A DNA stretch of 24,340 nucleotides from a virus, in IMG/VR virus record IMGVR_UViG_3300008050_000307, positions 1 through 24,340 of that record; one strand, given 5' to 3'. Positions 20,569 to 24,340 of the stretch are shown here, piece after piece (position 1 is the first letter of the stretch; every line of letters starts with the position of its first letter). The position numbers were made by a program, and so were the translations under genes. The notes under the pieces are model-generated. The model saw nothing but the letters and a program-made list of their open reading frames with translations. It had not been told where the DNA came from and made no database searches.

Positions 20569-21395
20569 TGTAAAACCTGCCTTTCTATAGCTTCTGGGAT
20601 TTCAATTTCAGGAGATGTGCCATTCCATAAGTTAGCAATCATCCACCTGAAAAGTTTTCTGTCTTGGACATTTGATTGGTCAGACGACACAAAGGTCGCC
20701 ATATTTTCAATAGCAGACTGCCTCCCAAGTTTTAAGTCTTTGTCTTGGTAATATCCTAAAGGCAAAATCCAGGGACTCGGTATGGCGTCATCTTTTCCGA
20801 TAGCGCCTGACGGTTTCTCATCATTCGTCGTCGGATTATTGACGACTACAGCACTGCTCTCCTGGCCGTTCCCGTTTGAAAAGGGTACGCTAGGTGGCGG
20901 CGAACCCGGGTTTGGGGTTCGTGGTGGCGACGCTCCCTTTGGGGTTGGCTGACTTAAAATGTTCATTTCCAGAATTGCCCAATCAGTCTTTTGGTTTTGG
21001 GCCGCCTTCGACCCAAGTGTTACTTGCGCCTCGGTTCTATTTTGCACGAGTCCAGCGTTGTCGGTTAAAACTGACCAGTACCTCGTAGGCTTGGCGAAAT
21101 TGTACATATCGCCGTCAATCTGCCATGAGTTCTCGGCATAATTGTTTTGCCATTTAAAACGCACGTGGACGCTTTGGTATTGCGTGTAACCGTCTGAGCG
21201 AGGTTGCGTTGCCTTATCGTCAATTAATAGCTCAAAAGGCGTTGGTGGTGGGTATTTTTCCAAACTGAATAAAAACTTTTTTGTATAGTCGGTTTCATAG
21301 ACATGCTCACCATGTGACTTTACGAGTTTTTCAATTTCTTGCTTGTAGTATGATTGTGGCAGTCTTGCCACGATTTGAGTAATGCTTTCTTGCAT
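20478..21395 (-). CDS. Hypothetical 305-residue protein with proline-rich linker
   Basis: No family is recognised. The N-terminal part (about 1-150) looks folded, mixed alpha/beta, with DGYTQYQSVHVRFKWQNNYA and MYNFAKPTRYWSVLTDNAG. A Pro/Ser/Gly linker follows (about 155-190; SPPRTPNPGSPPPSVPFSNG). A second folded region (about 205-280) has GRQSAIENMATFVSSDQ and KLFRWMIANLWNG, and the C-terminus is a run of Glu, Lys and Asp. AGGAG precedes the ATG. The layout of two domains and an acidic tail resembles replication or single-strand-binding accessory proteins, but that is only an analogy. Confidence 0.75.
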   Translation of the reverse strand: MQESITQIVARLPQSYYKQEIEKLVKSHGEHVYETDYTKKFLFSLEKYPPPTPFELLIDDKATQPRSDGYTQYQSVHVRFKWQNNYAENSWQIDGDMYNFAKPTRYWSVLTDNAGLVQNRTEAQVTLGSKAAQNQKTDWAILEMNILSQPTPKGASPPRTPNPGSPPPSVPFSNGNGQESSAVVVNNPTTNDEKPSGAIGKDDAIPSPWILPLGYYQDKDLKLGRQSAIENMATFVSSDQSNVQDRKLFRWMIANLWNGTSPEIEIPEAIERQVLQWGPPAKEKVDEEKEENLENSDTKKDETKK

Positions 21396-21417
21396 TGTAT
21401 CTCCTAAACTTAATTTT

Positions 21418-21627
21418 TTATTTCTGATTCCAAGTAGTTGGTTGGCGTTTTAACACGTGACCCACAATATCGTCGATTGTTAAGTCCCTAGACGTTTCAA
21501 TGATTCTAAAGCGTGAAACACACCGTTCCCATTCAAAGTCTGTTATATGACCATTGAGGACTTGTTCTGCTTCTATCTTTAACTTGGCTAGCAGTTCGTT
21601 ATCTAAGTTCCCAATATTATAATCCAT
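21418..21627 (-). CDS. Small helical protein, first gene after the terminator
   Basis: I choose the ATG at 21627, which has GGAAAGGAG with a four-base spacer, over the ATG at 21717, which has none. The 69-residue product begins MDYNIGNLDNELLAKLKIEA and continues with GHITDFEWERCVSRFR and a C-terminal helix with a basic end (VGHVLKRQPTTWNQK). It seems a small helical domain; family unknown. It is the first gene downstream of the strong terminator at 21744-21776, so it is likely the first gene of the early transcription unit running to the RusA-like gene. Confidence 0.75.
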   Translation of the reverse strand: MDYNIGNLDNELLAKLKIEAEQVLNGHITDFEWERCVSRFRIIETSRDLTIDDIVGHVLKRQPTTWNQK

Positions 21628-21690
21628 GGCTCTCCTTTCCTTAGCTTTGTAAGTAGTCGTAGACGCCGTACGATATTTTAATAATACAAC

Positions 21691-21717
21691 AATATATGGT
21701 TTGGTGGTTTCTGGCAA
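21691..21717 (-). promoter_or_regulatory. Candidate promoter of the second early unit
   Basis: Minus-strand TTGCCA (21717-21712) is followed after 15 bases by TATATT (21696-21691), with more AT-rich sequence after it. It lies in the 170-base gap between a strong terminator and the first gene, where a promoter is required. Spacing is shorter than the ideal 17 bases. Confidence 0.3.
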
Positions 21718-21743
21718 CGATTAAGTGGCGTTGCCTATGGAAT

Positions 21744-21776
21744 AAAAAAAACCCCCCGACCGAAGCCGAGGGGTCT
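21744..21776 (-). terminator. Strong intrinsic terminator with TTCG loop
   Basis: On the minus strand CCCCTCGGC-TTCG-GTCGGGGGG forms a GC-rich stem with a TTCG loop and is followed by eight T. It lies about 25 bases beyond the stop of the 76-residue gene. A shorter T-rich stretch (TCTTTTCTTT) on the other side may let it act in both directions. It divides the right-hand operon from the replication/methylation operon. Confidence 0.9.
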
Positions 21777-21799
21777 TTTCTTTGTGTGTGTGTTAGTTT

Positions 21800-22030
21800 T
21801 TATGCGTTAAGGGTCTTTGCCACATATTCGTCATAACCAACCAATTCACAGAATGGAAACTCACGCTTGAAAACATCAAGCAAGTTTATGTAATCGCCAC
21901 TTTGCATTTCTTTGGTTATTGCCTTTGCGTCTTTGCCTAATTGCTTTGCAAAACTTGAAGCGTTTGCAATTAAAACCCAAGCGTTACCGTCCTGTCCCAT
22001 TATGTCTATACTTCTACTGTATCTGCTCAT
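21800..22030 (-). CDS. Hypothetical 76-residue protein
   Basis: This protein begins MSRYSRSIDIMGQDGNAWVL, with a helical middle (ASSFAKQLGKDAKAITKEMQ) and an acidic, aromatic ending (FKREFPFCELVGYDEYVAK). It looks like a compact alpha/beta domain and I know no family. AAGGAGG lies four bases before the ATG, and the ATG overlaps the stop of the zinc-ribbon gene (ATGA). It is the last gene before the terminator at 21744-21776. High expression is suggested by the ribosome binding site. Confidence 0.75.
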   Translation of the reverse strand: MSRYSRSIDIMGQDGNAWVLIANASSFAKQLGKDAKAITKEMQSGDYINLLDVFKREFPFCELVGYDEYVAKTLNA

Positions 22031-22203
22031 TTTACCTCCTTTCTTATGCTAATTTTTTTATTAATTAAAATGTCACACCTTAAGCATTCAAACTTGTGAA
22101 TGTATAGTTTGAAATCAATTACCACGCCAAGCATATTTACGGTGTTGTGACAATTAGGGCAGACTGCCTTAATGTCTAAATATTCGTGGGTTCTACTTTC
22201 CAT
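22027..22203 (-). CDS. Small zinc-ribbon protein
   Basis: I choose the ATG at 22203, preceded by GAGG and seven bases, over the in-frame ATG at 22266 that lies inside the cyclotransferase gene. The 58-residue product begins MESRTHEYLDIKAVCPNCHN. It has two CxxC pairs, C15/C18 and C40/C43 (CPNC and CLRC), separated by beta-type sequence, which is a classic zinc ribbon, and ends with a basic tail (INKKISIRKEVK). It overlaps the GGCT-like gene by 11 bases. Function unknown. Confidence 0.75.
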   Translation of the reverse strand: MESRTHEYLDIKAVCPNCHNTVNMLGVVIDFKLYIHKFECLRCDILINKKISIRKEVK

Positions 22204-22732
22204 AGTTTTTCCTCTTCCAAGCCAAGGGTGTATGCACCCTCCCGTTGCTTGTTTTATATGACCCAAGCAATGCGTCTGTCAGCGACTTGTTTGGCAAATT
22301 CCAGTGGTGGTAGCCACTAAGGATTGTTTCATAGTAGCCAACGCTTGGTGGTTCTGTTCCGTCGTAGTCCGAGGTCATGGTGTAAAACATGAACCTTTCC
22401 TCGATACCGTCAAGAACGAACTTGCCGAACGCCTTTTTGTAAAGCGAAGGGTAGCCTTCGTAGACGTCTAATCTGTCCTCGTCACTTTCTGTAATTTTGT
22501 ATATTGACCCTTGCACCACTTGACCCTTAGATTCCGTAACGTCGGCGACGCCCCTAAATACAAGCGCCCAATCGTGTAATGTAAACGCACCGATTGGCTT
22601 ACTGTCCTTGCACCTATCTGCCATTTGTTGAATGTGTAGGTTGCTCCCATATGCAAAGTAGAATGGGGTGGTATGAAAGTCGGCGTCCCTGTTTTTTTTG
22701 TAGTCGTCGAAATTGAAATGCTGAATACTCAT
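22193..22732 (-). CDS. Gamma-glutamylcyclotransferase-fold protein
   Basis: The 179-residue protein has the family signature: FAYGSN (Y28-N31) forms the substrate-binding turn, and DVYEGYP contains the glutamate (E92) that acts as general base in this fold. A VQGSIYKIT strand precedes it. Members cyclise gamma-glutamyl groups from peptides or amines to 5-oxoproline, or act on other isopeptide substrates. The N-terminus has about 20 extra residues. The gene begins on TAATG with the 103-residue gene and lies two genes downstream of an amidoligase. This pairing suggests making and breaking of amide links, though the substrate is unknown. Confidence 0.85.
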   Translation of the reverse strand: MSIQHFNFDDYKKNRDADFHTTPFYFAYGSNLHIQQMADRCKDSKPIGAFTLHDWALVFRGVADVTESKGQVVQGSIYKITESDEDRLDVYEGYPSLYKKAFGKFVLDGIEERFMFYTMTSDYDGTEPPSVGYYETILSGYHHWNLPNKSLTDALLGSYKTSNGRVHTPLAWKRKNYGK

Positions 22733-23043
22733 TATTCCTCGCTTTCTGAATTGTTTATGTTTATTGATGTGTCAAAGCCAATCCGTCTGGTGCTATCAGA
22801 AGGGGTGGTTCTGTCCTGTGTTTTTAGTGTTATGTCTTTCACTTTGTGTGGGACATATTCTGTGGCGTCTGATTTGTAAACCTTAGTTTTCCTATCGTCC
22901 TTTATGTGGATTGCCACAGTTCCACGTTTTAGGCTAATGGCGACGTGGTCGTTAAAGTCTACGGCGTCCCTTATGGAACTAACCTTAACGAAACACTCGT
23001 CCCCGATTTTTATAACTTGCGCTTTTTCAATGTTGATTTTCAT
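22732..23043 (-). CDS. Hypothetical 103-residue protein
   Basis: The protein begins MKINIEKAQVIKIGDECFVK and appears to be beta-rich in its first half (VAISLKRGTVAIHIKDDRKT). The second half is polar and probably flexible, with the ending DTSININNSESEE. No family is recognised. It starts on TAATG with the zinc-ribbon gene and stops on TAATG with the cyclotransferase gene. It is therefore expressed with the amidoligase group; whether it takes part in that chemistry, for instance as a substrate, is unknown. Confidence 0.7.
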   Translation of the reverse strand: MKINIEKAQVIKIGDECFVKVSSIRDAVDFNDHVAISLKRGTVAIHIKDDRKTKVYKSDATEYVPHKVKDITLKTQDRTTPSDSTRRIGFDTSININNSESEE

Positions 23044-23282
23044 TAGTTGACCCTTTCGTCATGCTTTTCTATAAGTTGTAGAATCTGTGTAGCCATTATT
23101 CTGATTTGGCTAAATTCTGTGGGTTGTGGTCTTTCAACCGTGATGTTGCAACTGTCACAGTTCAATTGGTACATGTAACTGCTTGCTCGCTTACCGTCGG
23201 TGTAAGTCGACCCCTTTGCCGTGGCGTTCTTTTTACACCACGGACACCAAATGTTGAATAGAACCTCGCTTATTTTTTTCAT
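23043..23282 (-). CDS. Zinc-ribbon protein of the amidoligase group
   Basis: The 79-residue product has two CxxC pairs, C13/C16 (WCPWCKK) and C42/C45 (CDSCN), about 25 residues apart. These are typical of phage zinc-ribbon proteins related to restriction-alleviation (Lar-like) proteins. Its helical C-terminus reads FSQIRIMATQILQLIEKHDE. It overlaps the amidoligase stop and the next gene start by TAATG on both sides. The Lar similarity (CPWC ... CxxC) is a pattern resemblance only. Confidence 0.75.
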   Translation of the reverse strand: MKKISEVLFNIWCPWCKKNATAKGSTYTDGKRASSYMYQLNCDSCNITVERPQPTEFSQIRIMATQILQLIEKHDERVN

Positions 23283-24325
23283 TAGTCTGCTCTCCTATTC
23301 TGTGCGTATCGTTGTCGGCGTCTAGCGTTTCGCCTCGCCCTAGCGTCGTTCTGTTCTAGTTCCTTTTTTCTGCCCTTTGCCCAATCCTGTACCTTTTTGT
23401 CGGCGTCAAGCCATGCAGTCAATCTTCTGAAATTCCCCTTGGCTTCACAGTTCCTGTCGCTTGTTGGTTTTTTGAAAGCGACTTGCGTTCGACTCATTCT
23501 GTACATGTAGTCGAGGAACGTTAACCACCCGACTGCTTTCTCCTTATTCAATGTTCCCCCGAACTGTCTAACTTCTATGGTCTTGTGACTGTTGTGGTGT
23601 AGGCTTGAAAGGTTCAACTTTAGGTATCGTGTATTAGACACGTATGAAAGTTGATTCAACGCTTCCCGTCTAGTCAATCCCCGAAGGTCGATGTTTTCCA
23701 AAACTTCCATTGCTTGCTTTACCAATTCGGCGCTTGTGCTTGCGTCCCTAGTAGAAGTCCCAGCGTAGTTCCTAACATTCGAACTGCAGTAACCGTTCTT
23801 GCTTAACCTTCGGCTTGGTGGCACTAATAAATCAATGGCACTCTCTGACCTTAGATAGTTAAGGGCAAACTTTCTTATGTTTTCCACAGGGACGCCTTCT
23901 GTTCCGAGGTGTATGTGTGTCCCACACTGCTTGGTAACTTTGAGGATATTTTCCTCTTGCATTACTTCGGCTATTTCATAAACCCTTTGGAATTTTTCTA
24001 AGCCTTGCATACCCGATAAAATCGGCGACACAATTTCGACACTTTCCATGTATCGACCACTGCCCCATACCGAAGCGTCGCTGACAATTTTCCATGGCGC
24101 CTCGTTTCCGTCGTGGTTTCTGTGGTTGTAACCTTCACTGGCGATGTTCAAAGTTTCGTTGAACCTTTCGTAGTATTTAAGTTTTAGAAGGTCTGCAGTT
24201 TCCTGTCTGGACACTGCTGATAGACACTCGATCTCAACTCCGAATGTGTAACTGAATGGGTCGATCTGAGAAAGTTTCTTAATTCTTTGCTCTAATCTTT
24301 CCTGTTTTTCGTTTCGTCTTGGCAC
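23282..24325 (-). CDS. Amidoligase (COOH-NH2 ligase, glutamine-synthetase-like fold)
   Basis: The 347-residue enzyme begins with a GTG at 24325 preceded by AAAGGAG. It has the amidoligase family signature: FGVEIE (28-33), VEIVSPIL (96-103), CGTHIHLG (134-141) and TIEVRQFGGTLN (249-260). The Glu, His and Arg residues in these motifs bind ATP and metal in the glutamine-synthetase-like fold. The C-terminus is highly basic (RARRNARRRQRYAQ). The family forms amide bonds between carboxylate and amine groups, and is often encoded with cyclotransferases and glutamine amidotransferases in phages. The substrate is not known. It heads a tightly overlapping group of genes. Confidence 0.9.
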   Translation of the reverse strand: MPRRNEKQERLEQRIKKLSQIDPFSYTFGVEIECLSAVSRQETADLLKLKYYERFNETLNIASEGYNHRNHDGNEAPWKIVSDASVWGSGRYMESVEIVSPILSGMQGLEKFQRVYEIAEVMQEENILKVTKQCGTHIHLGTEGVPVENIRKFALNYLRSESAIDLLVPPSRRLSKNGYCSSNVRNYAGTSTRDASTSAELVKQAMEVLENIDLRGLTRREALNQLSYVSNTRYLKLNLSSLHHNSHKTIEVRQFGGTLNKEKAVGWLTFLDYMYRMSRTQVAFKKPTSDRNCEAKGNFRRLTAWLDADKKVQDWAKGRKKELEQNDARARRNARRRQRYAQNRRAD

Positions 24326-24340
24326 TTTTTCTCCTTTACT

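Overview
The window is a contiguous piece of a tailed double-stranded DNA bacteriophage (or prophage) genome of the HK97-capsid, long-tailed (siphovirus-like) kind. Every gene I accept lies on the minus strand, so the natural reading direction is from position 24340 down to 1. All three standard stop codons are used. Start sites are of the Shine-Dalgarno type (AAGGAGG-like), often with ATGA or TAATG overlaps. The host cannot be named from this sequence; nothing here is an integrase, and no tRNA was found.

Right part (24340 to about 21400): an amidoligase, two small unknown proteins, a gamma-glutamylcyclotransferase-fold protein and further small proteins, several with CxxC pairs. This set ends at a strong UUCG-loop terminator near 21760. 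A second set begins after it.

Middle part (about 21600 to 14360): an early/replication-type block. It holds an unknown 305-residue protein, an HTH/zinc protein, a C5-cytosine methyltransferase, a DnaC-like helicase loader, two amino-methyltransferases and a RusA-like resolvase. The most striking feature of the window is here. The C5-methyltransferase gene (18440-20047) is overlapped along nearly its whole length, on the same strand, by a second open frame of 538 codons (18433-20049). That frame has its own ATG, a TAATG junction with the gene before it and a shared Shine-Dalgarno, and its sequence looks like a protein family rather than noise. A 33-residue membrane mini-gene starts on the methyltransferase stop codon.

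Intergenic part (about 14360 to 12946): only one small gene (48 residues). The rest has direct 11-bp iterons, dispersed TTGAACCTAAA elements, and a dense series of hairpins including a three-way junction. It is a candidate replication origin and/or structured RNA locus.

Left part (12945 to 1): a ParB-like/methyltransferase fusion, then the packaging and virion module. The order is small and large terminase, portal fused to a MuF-like domain, a membrane/coiled-coil protein, a four-cysteine protein, a 39-residue Com-like zinc ribbon, prohead protease, major capsid protein, probable decoration proteins, connector and head-closure proteins, tail terminator, tail tube protein, and a tail-assembly-chaperone-like gene cut by the window edge.

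The genome carries four DNA methyltransferase domains and no visible restriction nuclease, which suggests self-protection of its DNA against host restriction.
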